Assembly (NCBI GenBank): GCA_039679385.1
Contig: JBDKVB010000016.1
Location: 1 to 64,000, forward strand
Reading direction: 5' to 3'
Origin: Armatimonadia bacterium
GTDB taxonomy: Bacteria > Armatimonadota > Zipacnadia > Zipacnadales > JABUFB01
Length of the DNA stretch: 64,000 nucleotides
Position 1 is the stretch's first letter. Each line of letters begins with the position of its first letter. The notes under the pieces are model-generated. The model saw nothing but the letters and a program-made list of their open reading frames with translations, was not told the origin of the DNA and made no database searches. The translations under genes and the position numbers were made by a program. Shown piece after piece: positions 43,014 to 52,044 of this stretch.

Positions 43014-46000
43014 CTATCTGTTCAGGTTGAGGGCGGTTGTCCCAGAGACCGTCTGCCCGTCCTCGCAATTGGCAGTGATGCGGAGCAGGTAGCGACCGCT
43101 GGGCACCCGTGTACCTGCCGAGCTGCGACCATCCCAGGCGAGCGTGGTGGTCGTGCCGCCGGAGACAGGTGTGGCAAGGGCAATCGAGCGGACGACGCGA
43201 CCAGCGACGTTGAGGACGTCGGCACGGACGGTGGCGTCCTTGCTCAGGGTGAAGACCACTTCAGCGCCGAGGCCACTGGTGTGCGCGGCCAGACTGCGCA
43301 CGGCGAGGGTACCGACGGCGTCGTCGCGATTGACCTCGAGAGAGAAGGCACGCTCGGAGCCGGCGTCCGCATCGAAGGTGTAGCCGGAGACCGTGCGCAT
43401 GTAGATGCGCTTGCCCGAGGCGAGGTCGACGAGGACCGGCTTGACGTCGGAAGGCAATCCGCTGAGATCGGGCCACTTGACGGTGACTGACCCGGCCTGC
43501 TGAGCCACGACCTTGACGGAGGCAGTGAAGCTCTGGGACGTGCGGTCGGCGAAGCAGGCTGCGGTGCGCGCCCCGTTAGCTCCGTCGAAGTAGAGGTCGA
43601 CGACCTGCGCCGGCGGTCCCACGATGGTGTTGAGAGCCGCGGCCTGTGGGCTGACGCCGACGAAGTTGTCGGTGTCGGCGCCGTTCTGGGTTTCGGCGGC
43701 AAGGCGCAGAGCCCAGTCAGCCTGGATAGCGGCGGGATTGGACGTCTGCGAAGAGACGACCGGCTTGGCGAACTGGAGGGTTCCGTCGCTGAAGGCGCGG
43801 ATGAATACGCCGCGGCCCTTGCGTAGGGTCTTGTCGGCGAAGCTGATGGTGGGGCTCACGAGCTTGTAGCTGCGCGTGAAGGCGTCGTAGGCCCACATGT
43901 AGTCACGGATCCAGTTGCGGGTAGCAGCACCTGCGAGCGTATCCGTGATTCCGGCGACGACCACAGAGAGGCCGGTGGTAGAGACGTCGGCAGGATAGGG
44001 GTTGCCGACCATGTTCCAGCCGGTGGTGAAGGACACCGGATAGGTGTCCTCGGTGGTAGGCAGTCCTGCGATGTCCACGGAGAGCGCACTGGACAGGGAG
44101 AGCCAGTATGCGCGGCCAAGGGCGTGCTGCAGGAAGCTATCGGAGGGGTTGGACTGATAGGTTCGGTAGGAGCTGGTGGCCGGATCGTAGCGTGCGAGCA
44201 GGAGGTCTGCCGCCGGGATCCCGAGGATGGTGGCCATGTCAGTGGACACGGGTGTCGCACCGATGGCGATCATCGACGTGCCGACCGGGAAGTTGAAGGT
44301 GTAGTTGGGGCTGGAGAAGACCGGGCCCGACGCCAGGACGGACGGGTTCTCGTTGCCGTCGGGAGCCACGGAGTCGGAGACATTGTCGGAGGCGGTGACG
44401 GCGTACCAGAACCTCGTGCCGTCAGCGGTGGGCTTGTCGACATAGGTCTGAAGGCCCACGTCGGTGATGGTGGCAAGGCGGGTCACACCGGTCTCGGTGA
44501 TATTGTTGAAGCTGGCCGAGGAGCGGTAGATATTGAAGCGCGCGAAGTCGAGAGGCGCCGTGTATCCGCTCCAGGAGAGTGTGATTGAGGAGCCGTTGTC
44601 ACCGGGAGTGTCGGCCGCGACGAGATTGGTCACCTGAGCCGGCGGAGCATCGTTGCGTGGGACGGCCGGGCCAGCAACCTTGGACTCGGTAACGTTGCCA
44701 GAGGCGTCCTGGACGGCCACCTTGTACCAATAGGAGAGACCGTCGGTGACGGTAGCGTCGGCGTAGGAGGTCGTGCCCTTGGGGAGCATGGAAGCGGTGA
44801 CCTTGGTGAAGGGACCGCTGGCTGAGCTGGCCCGGAAGACGTTGTAGCCGACGACGTCATTGGCTCCGCGACCGTCGTCACCGGACTTGGACCAGGTGAC
44901 GGTGGCGCTTCCGCCCTCATCGTTGGGGGTATCGACGGCCTGGATGGTCTTCGGCGCCAGCGGGAAGGTGATGTCCATGATGTCGAGGGTCATGGAAGCG
45001 CCGGAGTTGCTGATGTTGCGGACCACCAAGGGCGAAGTCGTGCCATCGTAGAGGGCTGCGGTCGGGTTGCTGGTGTCGTCGAAGGTGCGGTTGCCCGAGG
45101 TGCCAGGATAGGGGTCGCCGCCATCGCCCTCGTTGTTGTAGTGCTCGAGGTCGTAGCGGTTGTCAGCCTGCTCGAGAGCAACCTGATAATGGGAGATGGA
45201 GGGCAGGCCAGGGTACCACTGGCTGTCGTTGCCGGAGACGGAGTCGTCAACGTGGTAGATCAGCAGGCCGGCGCCGGGTAGCCCCGCATCGAAGCCGGTC
45301 TTCTGGCGGTTCTCGATGAGGAAGTACTCGCTGCCGGTGGTACCGGTGGCCTCGATCTTCATGATCCAAGGGTTGGTCTCGGTCTGGGGGACCACGACGC
45401 CCTGCTGGTGGACGGCGATGTTGGGTGTGATCCAGCCAAGGCTTGCTTTGCACCAAGCATCCATGTGCGCCGGAAGGTCGCCGGCGTTACCGTTCCAGCT
45501 CCCGCCAGCCATGAGTGACCAGTTGCCGAGGCCGCTCGAGTCGTAGCCGTAGTCGTAGAAGTCGGGCAGCCCGAGGGCATGCCCGTACTCGTGGCAGTAG
45601 ACGCCGATGGTGACGAGGGCCGTGCTGGGGTACTGGTGCTCCGGCTGGATGATGAAGCTGTTAACCTTGACGCCATCGTTGGTGGTGACTTCGCCGGTAC
45701 CATCACCAAAGGCCTGGGCGGAGTTGAGGTCCCAGCTGCAGGACCAGATGTTGGCAGCGGCAGCACCGTACTCTTCGCCTGTCCCCTGGTGGATGACGGA
45801 GACGCTGTCTACGTATCCATCCTTGTTCTGGTCGTAGGGGGCGAAGTTGAAGCCAGCAGCGTCGGCTGCTTTGATGGTCTCAATGACCAGTTCGGCGAGG
45901 TGCACATCGGAGCCACCGGCGCCGTTCTGGCCGTAGTAGTCGTGAGTGTTGGAGGCAGTGTACCAGCCGGCAACCCCGCCGGGCCCCGGGCCGACGGTGA

Positions 46001-46439
46001 ACTTGCCGCCCGAGACCTCCGTGTAGTAGGCCTTCATGCTCCGAGCACCGGAGAAGAGAAGGGTGTTGAAATCAGTGGGTGCGTAGGTTGTGGTGGTATC
46101 GGAGAAGTTGACGCACAGGACGGCGATGTTGTCGGTGCCTGTGGTGGGAATTCGCTGTGGCGACACCAGGGTTCGCCGCCGGGCAGAGGCAGCCGCAGTG
46201 GTCACGGGTCGCGAGGAGGGTAGCCAGCTGCCACTCCGGGGATCCTGAGCGATGATCTGTCCGTCGAGGGTCTGCCACCAGTGCCCGCGCTCGTCGCCGC
46301 GGAGGACGGCCTGGACCGTGGCGCCGCTGGGTTGGGTAAGGGTGTGCACAGTCGGCGCTGCAGGGACCGCAAAGGCCGCCGTTGATCCCCACAACGAAAG
46401 AGCCATTGCGAAGGCCAAGGCGAAGGTGGGTTTGGTCAC
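43014..46439 (-). CDS. secreted M6 (immune inhibitor A-like) metalloprotease with FN3 and FlgD-like domains
   Basis: 1141 residues. The signal peptide ends near residue 24 (GSTAAFA). The zinc motif HEYGH at 283-287 continues LGLPDFYDYG, which is the M6 signature. TTGIAVLCVNFSD-like and GYVDSVSVIHQGTGEEY segments match the same family. After the catalytic domain there are two FN3 domains (about 530-640 and 640-740), beta-rich modules, and a FlgD-type tail, WDGRSSAGTRVPSGRYLLRI. The start is a GTG at 46439 with GGGAGGA upstream; the open frame extends further without similarity. It lies 263 bases before the S8 gene on the same strand. Confidence 0.93.
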   Translation of the reverse strand: MTKPTFALAFAMALSLWGSTAAFAVPAAPTVHTLTQPSGATVQAVLRGDERGHWWQTLDGQIIAQDPRSGSWLPSSRPVTTAAASARRRTLVSPQRIPTTGTDNIAVLCVNFSDTTTTYAPTDFNTLLFSGARSMKAYYTEVSGGKFTVGPGPGGVAGWYTASNTHDYYGQNGAGGSDVHLAELVIETIKAADAAGFNFAPYDQNKDGYVDSVSVIHQGTGEEYGAAAANIWSCSWDLNSAQAFGDGTGEVTTNDGVKVNSFIIQPEHQYPSTALVTIGVYCHEYGHALGLPDFYDYGYDSSGLGNWSLMAGGSWNGNAGDLPAHMDAWCKASLGWITPNIAVHQQGVVVPQTETNPWIMKIEATGTTGSEYFLIENRQKTGFDAGLPGAGLLIYHVDDSVSGNDSQWYPGLPSISHYQVALEQADNRYDLEHYNNEGDGGDPYPGTSGNRTFDDTSNPTAALYDGTTSPLVVRNISNSGASMTLDIMDITFPLAPKTIQAVDTPNDEGGSATVTWSKSGDDGRGANDVVGYNVFRASSASGPFTKVTASMLPKGTTSYADATVTDGLSYWYKVAVQDASGNVTESKVAGPAVPRNDAPPAQVTNLVAADTPGDNGSSITLSWSGYTAPLDFARFNIYRSSASFNNITETGVTRLATITDVGLQTYVDKPTADGTRFWYAVTASDNVSDSVAPDGNENPSVLASGPVFSSPNYTFNFPVGTSMIAIGATPVSTDMATILGIPAADLLLARYDPATSSYRTYQSNPSDSFLQHALGRAYWLSLSSALSVDIAGLPTTEDTYPVSFTTGWNMVGNPYPADVSTTGLSVVVAGITDTLAGAATRNWIRDYMWAYDAFTRSYKLVSPTISFADKTLRKGRGVFIRAFSDGTLQFAKPVVSSQTSNPAAIQADWALRLAAETQNGADTDNFVGVSPQAAALNTIVGPPAQVVDLYFDGANGARTAACFADRTSQSFTASVKVVAQQAGSVTVKWPDLSGLPSDVKPVLVDLASGKRIYMRTVSGYTFDADAGSERAFSLEVNRDDAVGTLAVRSLAAHTSGLGAEVVFTLSKDATVRADVLNVAGRVVRSIALATPVSGGTTTTLAWDGRSSAGTRVPSGRYLLRITANCEDGQTVSGTTALNLNR

Positions 46440-46644
46440 GGGAGTCCTCCCTATGCTGCGGCGAGCAGTTGGTAGAAAAAGAATGCCGAGCACGCACGGC
46501 CGGGTTTGCGGCAGAAGGTATGGTCTGCGCGTCCGGTCGGCGCGTGGGGCACTTTGGATGCTGGTGTCAAGGACGGGACTCGCACGGACATCTCCTCCGG
46601 AGCTTGGGCGGGCCACTGAGGCTCAGCTTCGGAGGGCCTAGGTG
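46440..46644 (-). other. long untranslated leader of the M6 protease gene
   Basis: About 200 bases lie between the predicted +1 near 46638 and the GTG start. GC-rich, with no riboswitch class that I recognise. The only clear element is the ribosome binding site next to the start codon. Confidence 0.35.
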
Positions 46645-46674
46645 ATGATAGCACGGCCTTTTCCAGCGAGTCAA
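46645..46674 (-). promoter_or_regulatory. promoter of the M6 protease gene
   Basis: On the minus strand TTGACT (46674-46669) and TATCAT (46650-46645) are 18 bases apart, a good sigma70 match. Confidence 0.6.
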
Positions 46675-47145
46675 CGTGTGCTGGACTGCAAGGCAGTCCC
46701 AGGAGCTGGGCACTGCAACTCGCGGTCCAGGGGCCTGTCGGGCCCGTAATCACCGGTAACAGCGACCGCCCGTCGTGGAGTATTCCCCTGGCGGCGACGG
46801 AGTCCTGCAAGGAATCGGGACAAGGTTGGGGGCGTCTGTGGCACAAGACGCACAAGGAGGTGAGTGAAGGGTAGGTAGGCGTTTGGGGCGAGAGTGAGCG
46901 GGGCGGCCATCTGTCAATATTCTTGTCAGTTACATTTTCGTTGAATCATGAAGGCGCGACGTTTTGTGCTGAATAGGCGAAGGGTACTGGTACGCAGGGA
47001 TATTACACACGAGTTACTTTGAGTAACTGAAGACACCATGCACCGATTGGCGGTCAATACGGACCTGTGATAGTGGAAGCGGCACGGTGGCCTGCCTCAA
47101 GGCAGCAGGCCATGCCGAGACGAGTGAGTGTAGGGAGAGTGGCTG
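46675..47145. other. non-coding left flank of the virion module
   Basis: No gene is supported here. Positions 46910-47040 are clearly richer in A+T than the rest of the window, as expected for a regulatory region. A dyad AGTTAC-TTTGA-GTAACT lies at 47012-47028, and CTGCC-TCAA-GGCAG lies near 47092-47105. No integrase, repressor, small terminase or tRNA/att sequence is seen, so the left boundary of the phage-like segment cannot be placed exactly. Confidence 0.5.
47012..47028. promoter_or_regulatory. palindromic operator-like dyad upstream of the terminase gene
   Basis: A perfect 6-bp inverted repeat with a 5-base spacer (AGTTAC-TTTGA-GTAACT) in the A+T-richer flank, 118 bases before the terminase start. 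It could be a repressor or activator site for the late operon. No -35/-10 pair of good quality was found next to it. Confidence 0.35.
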
Positions 47146-48654
47146 GTGCAGGAGCGACCGTGGCTCCTCGGTGAGGGGCATCTGCGAACCGGACGAGCGG
47201 GTGTGCGGGAGTTCGTGCAAGCTCCGGAGTACCTGGGACTTGGCGACACAGTGTTTCCGGGAGTGCTGGAGACGCTGGAGGAGATGTTCAGCGGCGGATA
47301 CGACGAAGCGGTGATCTGCTGGGGAATTGGGTCGGGCAAGTCATATCTGGGCGCGTTGGCGCTGGCGTACATGGCTCACTCGGTGCTGTGTCTGAGGGAT
47401 CCGCAACGGTCCCTGGGAGTAGCGCCGGGTAGCAGCATCGTGTTCCTGGTGGCGGCACCGAGCGCGAGGCAAGCACGGCAGGTGGTGTTTGCGACGGTGA
47501 AGCGCCAGGTGCAAACGTCGCCGTGGTTCCGGGCATACGCCCCACAGACGGCGTTTCTGGCGACGGAGATCCGGTTTCCGCAACAGGTTGCGCTCGTCGC
47601 CGGGAACTCCTCGACGACGTTCCCGCTGGGGTACAACGTGCTGGGCGCGGTGGTGGATGAAGCGGCATGGTTCACGGCGGAGGCTCAAGGCGAAGAGGAG
47701 AGTGTGGAGGAGGTCTACAACGGTCTGAAGCGGCGGGTGCTGAGCCGGTTCAATGACCGCGGGTTCGTACTGGTGATCAGCTCGCCACGAACCGGCGAGG
47801 ACTTCCTCGAACGCCGCCTGCGTGTGGCGGAGAGTGATCCGCGGGTGTTGGGATCGCGGCGGCCGACCTGGGAAGTGAGACCGGCGCGGATGTACTGCGG
47901 TGAGACCTTCCGATACGAGGGAATGGAAGTGCCCGTGGAGTACCGTCGTGAGTTTGAGGTGAACCCGCAACGGGCGCTACGAGACCTCGCGGCAAGACCG
48001 ACGGCAGCCCTGCACCCGTACCTGAGCGACTGGGAGTGTCTCGAGGCGGCGAAGGACGAGAGGCAGCGACACCCCTTCGATGCCCGGGGGCGGCTGGAGG
48101 AATGGTTCCGTCCGAAGGGCGGACAGACACGCTATGTGCACATTGACCTGGGACTGAAGCATGATGCCTGCGGGGTCGCGATGGCGTACTGCGAGGACTC
48201 TGCGGGAGAGGGTGGACGGCCCCAGGTGGTCGTGGAGCTGATGCACCGGATGAAGGCTCCGAAAGGTGGCGAGGTGGATCTGGCGACCCCGCGCGAGATC
48301 GTGCTTTCGCTGCGGGAGCGAGGGTTCCCCATCGGGCAAGTGAGCTACGACGGATGGCAGAGCGCGGACAGTCGTCAGATTCTCGGAAGGCATGGTGTAG
48401 CCACCCGCACAGTGTCCGTAGACCGGACGATGGAGGCGTATGAGACGCTGAAGGGGCTGCTCGTTGAGCGTCGGCTCCGCACCTACGCCTATCCTCCCTT
48501 TGAGGAGGAGATGCGGAGACTGGAGCTGGTGGCGGGTCGGAAGGTCGACCATCCGCCGGGAGGCTCAAAGGATGTGGCGGATGCTGTGGCGGGGGCTGTC
48601 TGCGAGGCTGTGAAGCGTGGGAGCGGACGTGGGATGAGAGCAACTGTAGTGTAG
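47146..48654 (+). CDS. terL: phage terminase large subunit
   Basis: 502 residues. This is the DNA-packaging motor. Walker A is WGIGSGKS (residues 59-66), and Walker B is VLGAVVDEAAWF with D171-E172. Coupling motif VISSPRTGEDF follows. The C-terminal RNase H-like nuclease starts VHIDLGLKHDACGVAMAY, where the first Asp would bind metal. It starts with GTG at 47146, preceded by GGGAG. No small subunit gene is seen just upstream, its usual place. It is the first gene of the plus-strand morphogenesis module. Confidence 0.9.
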   Translation: MQERPWLLGEGHLRTGRAGVREFVQAPEYLGLGDTVFPGVLETLEEMFSGGYDEAVICWGIGSGKSYLGALALAYMAHSVLCLRDPQRSLGVAPGSSIVFLVAAPSARQARQVVFATVKRQVQTSPWFRAYAPQTAFLATEIRFPQQVALVAGNSSTTFPLGYNVLGAVVDEAAWFTAEAQGEEESVEEVYNGLKRRVLSRFNDRGFVLVISSPRTGEDFLERRLRVAESDPRVLGSRRPTWEVRPARMYCGETFRYEGMEVPVEYRREFEVNPQRALRDLAARPTAALHPYLSDWECLEAAKDERQRHPFDARGRLEEWFRPKGGQTRYVHIDLGLKHDACGVAMAYCEDSAGEGGRPQVVVELMHRMKAPKGGEVDLATPREIVLSLRERGFPIGQVSYDGWQSADSRQILGRHGVATRTVSVDRTMEAYETLKGLLVERRLRTYAYPPFEEEMRRLELVAGRKVDHPPGGSKDVADAVAGAVCEAVKRGSGRGMRATVV

Positions 48655-48692
48655 CGGCGGAGAGACAGGGGATGGAAGTGAGTCGCAAGGAG

Positions 48693-48725
48693 GGGGACAG
48701 AGCCCTGAGGGGTCCTGTCCCCTTT
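48693..48725 (+). terminator. hairpin after the terminase gene
   Basis: GGGGACAG (48693-48700) pairs with CTGTCCCC (48715-48722) and is followed by TTTGTG. It lies 38 bases after the terL stop. It may be a partial terminator that sets the ratio of packaging to structural proteins. Confidence 0.5.
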
Positions 48726-48801
48726 GTGTTCCGGGTGAGCAGGCAGAGGCGGAGGGCACCTCCGGGACGCGGTGCCATCCAGTTCGGGAGGTAGCACGAG
48801 A

Positions 48802-49992
48802 ATGTCGAGTGTGCTGGCGAAAGCGCATGTGCTCGGAGAGACTGCACGCGGTGAGACGAAGCAGTTGCCGGAGTCACCGTGGTGCGGGCTGTATGAGGAC
48901 GGCACGGTGGTCGAGCCACCCTATGACCTTGACGCCCTGGCGGCGCTCTACGGGAGCAACGCAACCCACAAGGCATGTGTGGATGCGAAGGTCGCGACCG
49001 TGGTGGGGCTCGGGCACCGGTTCGTGAGCGTGAGTGCAGAGAGTAAGGACGAGGAACTGGCACGGTTGGAGGAGCTGTTCGGGTCGTGTAACCCGGAGAT
49101 GACCTTCACCGAGGTTATGCGCACCGTCTGGGCCGACGTGGAGACGATCGGCAACGGCTACCTGGAGATCACGCGGGACGCGCAGCGGCAGATCGACGGG
49201 TTCTACCACGTGCCCGGGACGACGGTTCGTGTGACGGGCGATCGAGGAGGCTACGTGCAGATCCGGGGCGCGCGGCGGCAGTGGTTCCGGGCCTTCGGCA
49301 GTCGCGGCCAGGGCGCAGAGGATGCGAGTGAGATCCTGCACTTCCGGAAGTACACACCGGAGTCGAGCTACTACGGGGTGCCGGACATCATCGCAGCGTT
49401 GCCCGCAATCGCCGGGGATAAGGCAGCGCGCGAGTACAACCTGGATTTCTTCGAGCACAACGCAGTGCCGCGGATGGCGATCATCGTCGAAGGCGGCCAA
49501 CTCTCGGAGGCCCTGCTACGGCAGATCCAGGGCTTCATGGAGAGCGAGGTCCGCGGTCACGGGCACAAGACGCTGGTGCTGGACGTCCCCGGCGATGGGG
49601 TGAAGGTGCGCCTGGAACCGCTGACGGTGGGCATGGCTGATGATGCGGCGTTCCTGGGATACCGCAAGGCGAACCGGGACGAGATCATGATGGTTCACCG
49701 GGTTCCGCCGAGCAAAGTGACGGTGATTGAGAACGCCAACCTGGCGAACAGCCAGGATCAGGACAAGACCTTCCGCGAGCAGGTGATCCGGCCCGAGCAG
49801 CGGGCGATCGAGTACCAGATGAACCGTCTGATCCGCGAGGCCCTGGGAATCCGGACGTGGGAGTTCCGGTTCCGCGAGATGGACCTGGGTGAGGAGCGGG
49901 AGCATGCGGAGATCGCTCGACTGTACCAGGAGATGGGCGTCTGGACGCCCGAGGAAGTGCGCGGGCATCTGGGTCTGAAGGCATCCGCCTAG
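48802..49992 (+). CDS. phage portal protein
   Basis: 396 residues, HK97/SPP1-type portal. A segment reading YLEITRDAQRQIDGFYHVPG, the motif ILHFRKYTPESSYYGVPDI, and VDLD-type HRVPPSKVTVIENANLANSQ are typical, as is the long helical C-terminus ending in an EEVRGHLGLKA tail. The portal forms the dodecameric entrance for DNA. It lies between terminase and prohead protease as in HK97-like phages. The ATG at 48802 is used; an in-frame start 10 codons upstream is less likely. Confidence 0.9.
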   Translation: MSSVLAKAHVLGETARGETKQLPESPWCGLYEDGTVVEPPYDLDALAALYGSNATHKACVDAKVATVVGLGHRFVSVSAESKDEELARLEELFGSCNPEMTFTEVMRTVWADVETIGNGYLEITRDAQRQIDGFYHVPGTTVRVTGDRGGYVQIRGARRQWFRAFGSRGQGAEDASEILHFRKYTPESSYYGVPDIIAALPAIAGDKAAREYNLDFFEHNAVPRMAIIVEGGQLSEALLRQIQGFMESEVRGHGHKTLVLDVPGDGVKVRLEPLTVGMADDAAFLGYRKANRDEIMMVHRVPPSKVTVIENANLANSQDQDKTFREQVIRPEQRAIEYQMNRLIREALGIRTWEFRFREMDLGEEREHAEIARLYQEMGVWTPEEVRGHLGLKASA

Positions 49993-50048
49993 GGGCAGGG
50001 AGAGGCGCTGTCGTCCGGTGAGACAGGGCATGAGGAGCGAGGTTCGCA

Positions 50049-50990
50049 GTGGCGATGGAGAGCGAGGAGCAGCAGGAATGGCGGTTCGAAGGGCTGGCGG
50101 CCTCGACCAGGATTGACCGCCAGCATGAGCGTCTGGGTCACAGGGCGCTGGAGAGCATGGTGCGCCGGCTGAGGGGCGAGACGGAGGGCGGCTCCGCGCA
50201 CAGGGGTGGCGGAAGGAGACCGGCCCTGACCCTGGGGCACCAGGGAAGAGACAGGACTGTACTGGGTGTGGTGGAGGAGAGCTGGGTCGATGAGGAAGGG
50301 CTGCACGTCCGAGGCCGGCTGGACCGAGGGCATGCTGAGGCCAAGAGCGTGTACGAGAACCTCAGGCACGGCGGGGAGTACGGGCTGAGTGTAGGCGGTC
50401 GCGTCACGGCAGCGCACCGAGTGTACGACGAATCGGCCGGGGAGGTGATCCGGGTGATCGACGATGTGACGCTGGATCATGTCGCAGTATGCAAGCCGGA
50501 GCAGGCGGCGAATCCGGCCACGTACCTGCGGGCGTTGGAGAAGGAGGGTGAAGCAGTGGAAGCAGAGGATGAGCCTGAGAGCAGAGAGGCAACAGAGGGC
50601 GCTGGTGAAGAGGCGAACGCGAGTGGGGCTACGCGTGGAGGGAAGCTCGGAGGCCTATTGCAGGAGCTGCGCCGAGTTCTAGGGCGTGGTGGCCCCAGGG
50701 CGCAGGAGACGGAGCCAGCAGAACCAGGGCCAAGTGACGAGGCCGATCCTCCCGGCGACCTGTGGGATGAGATGGAAGCGCTGGCACAGAAGCTGGAGGC
50801 GCTTGGTGGTCAGGTGGAGGCGCTGGAGAAGGCGATCGCTGAGGGCGAGCCATCCGGCGAGACGATGGAGGGCACGGCGCTGCGGCGCGACAGGAGCCTG
50901 CGTCGCAGCTTCGAGGCACAGCAGAGGACGGATGTGGAGTACGGACCCAAGGGGCATCAGGGAGCCCAACTGTGGAAGGGAGTGTTGTAG
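50049..50990 (+). CDS. HK97-family prohead protease, probably with fused scaffold
   Basis: 313 residues. The first 165 residues match the S78 prohead protease: an early RIDRQHERLGHRALESMV, a central strand-rich part with LTLGHQGRDRTVLGVVEESW, the conserved ENLRHGGEYGLSVGGRV carrying the likely catalytic Ser, and DHVAVCKPEQAANPATY. From 170 on it is a charged, Glu-rich helical region with LWDEMEALAQKLEALGGQVE, as expected for a delta or scaffolding domain that is removed on maturation. The stop touches the capsid start directly. Confidence 0.85.
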   Translation: MAMESEEQQEWRFEGLAASTRIDRQHERLGHRALESMVRRLRGETEGGSAHRGGGRRPALTLGHQGRDRTVLGVVEESWVDEEGLHVRGRLDRGHAEAKSVYENLRHGGEYGLSVGGRVTAAHRVYDESAGEVIRVIDDVTLDHVAVCKPEQAANPATYLRALEKEGEAVEAEDEPESREATEGAGEEANASGATRGGKLGGLLQELRRVLGRGGPRAQETEPAEPGPSDEADPPGDLWDEMEALAQKLEALGGQVEALEKAIAEGEPSGETMEGTALRRDRSLRRSFEAQQRTDVEYGPKGHQGAQLWKGVL

Positions 50991-51932
50991 TTGAGCGCGG
51001 AGGAACTGCTGCAGAAGGCTGTAGACACGACGGATCTGGAGGCTGGTGGCGTACTCAGCACCCAGCAGGCGAACCGGTTCATCGACCTGGTTGCGGACCA
51101 GTCAACGATGGTCAAGCAGGCGCGGGTCGTTCGGATGCGGTCTGCGTCGATGGAACTGGACCGGATTGGGACATCCGGTCGCGTGAGCATGCTGAGGAGC
51201 GAGGGTGTCGCACCGGGGTCTCTGAGTGAGCCGGCATTCTCGAAGGTGAGCCTGTCGGCGGTCGAGGTCATGACCCCCTTCGAGATCACCTTTGAGGCGC
51301 TGGAGGACAGCATCGCCGGTGGTGAGCTGGAGAGCACCGTTATCACGGCGATGGCCAAGCAGACGGCAACGGACCTTGAGGAGCTCGCCATCCAGGGCGA
51401 CAAGACCTCGGCCGACACCTTCCTGCACGGGATGAACGGGTGGCGGAAGCTCGCAGGCGACGGGCACGTGGTGAACGTCACCGGCGACACGCTCGACAAG
51501 AGCGTGCTGCAGGCGATGTACAGGGCACTTCCGGACAAGCACAAGCGCAATCACCGCGATCTGCGATTCTTCTTCGCGCCGGCCTGCGTCCAGGACTGGC
51601 ACGACAGCTTCGCGGACCGGCCGACAGCCGGTGGCGACAGTGCGCTGCAGGGCATCGCGACGCCGCCCTATATGGGCGTGCCGGTGATCTCGGTTCCCAG
51701 CATCCCGACGAACCTGAGTGGTGTCAGTGAGTATGTGGGGACCAACCTCTCGTACGGTTTCCTGACGCCGCGTGAGAACCTGGTGTTTGGGGTTCACCGG
51801 GAGATCCGGATCGACAAGGACCGCGACATCCTGCGAGGCGTGAACATCTACGCGATCACCACGCGGGTAGCCGTTGAGTTCGAGAACGACGACGCGGTGG
51901 TCGTGGCTGTGAACCTTGCCCAGACTGCCTAG
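50991..51932 (+). CDS. major capsid protein, HK97 fold
   Basis: 313 residues. It has the family order: an N-arm (LQKAVDTTDLEAGGVLSTQQ), an E-loop and spine-helix region (FEITFEALEDSIAGGELEST), and a P-domain with DKHKRNHRDLRFFFAPACVQ. The C-terminal part ITTRVAVEFENDDAVVVAVN is the strand that ends many HK97-type capsids. The start is a TTG at 50991 immediately after the protease stop. The long N-terminal arm of HK97 itself is absent, consistent with a separate scaffold domain in the protease gene. Confidence 0.88.
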   Translation: MSAEELLQKAVDTTDLEAGGVLSTQQANRFIDLVADQSTMVKQARVVRMRSASMELDRIGTSGRVSMLRSEGVAPGSLSEPAFSKVSLSAVEVMTPFEITFEALEDSIAGGELESTVITAMAKQTATDLEELAIQGDKTSADTFLHGMNGWRKLAGDGHVVNVTGDTLDKSVLQAMYRALPDKHKRNHRDLRFFFAPACVQDWHDSFADRPTAGGDSALQGIATPPYMGVPVISVPSIPTNLSGVSEYVGTNLSYGFLTPRENLVFGVHREIRIDKDRDILRGVNIYAITTRVAVEFENDDAVVVAVNLAQTA

Positions 51933-51976
51933 AGGATAGGTCAGGAGCAGGCGAAGGTGGCAGCAGGGGTCTGGAG

Positions 51977-52008
51977 GACGCCGCCCGGCAGCGATGTCGG
52001 GCGGCGTC
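51977..52008 (+). terminator. hairpin after the capsid gene
   Basis: A perfect 11-bp stem, GACGCCGCCCG / CGGGCGGCGTC, 45 bases after the capsid stop. There is no T-run, so it may act as a processing site or weak terminator. The ATG at 51994 lies in its loop, which argues that translation of the next gene begins further down. Confidence 0.5.
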
Positions 52009-52044
52009 TGCGTGAGGCGGGAGAGAGAGGCTAAGGCCGGAAAG

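Noticed and set aside
46675-47145. tRNA gene or attachment site at the left end of the virion module
   Set aside because: No cloverleaf or T-loop consensus was found, and without the right flank no direct repeat can be compared.
51994-52044. ATG 51994 as the start of the LamG protein
   Set aside because: It lies in the loop of a perfect 11-bp hairpin after the capsid gene, and the first 17 residues are charged with no fold. GTG 52045 is preferred, though not proven.
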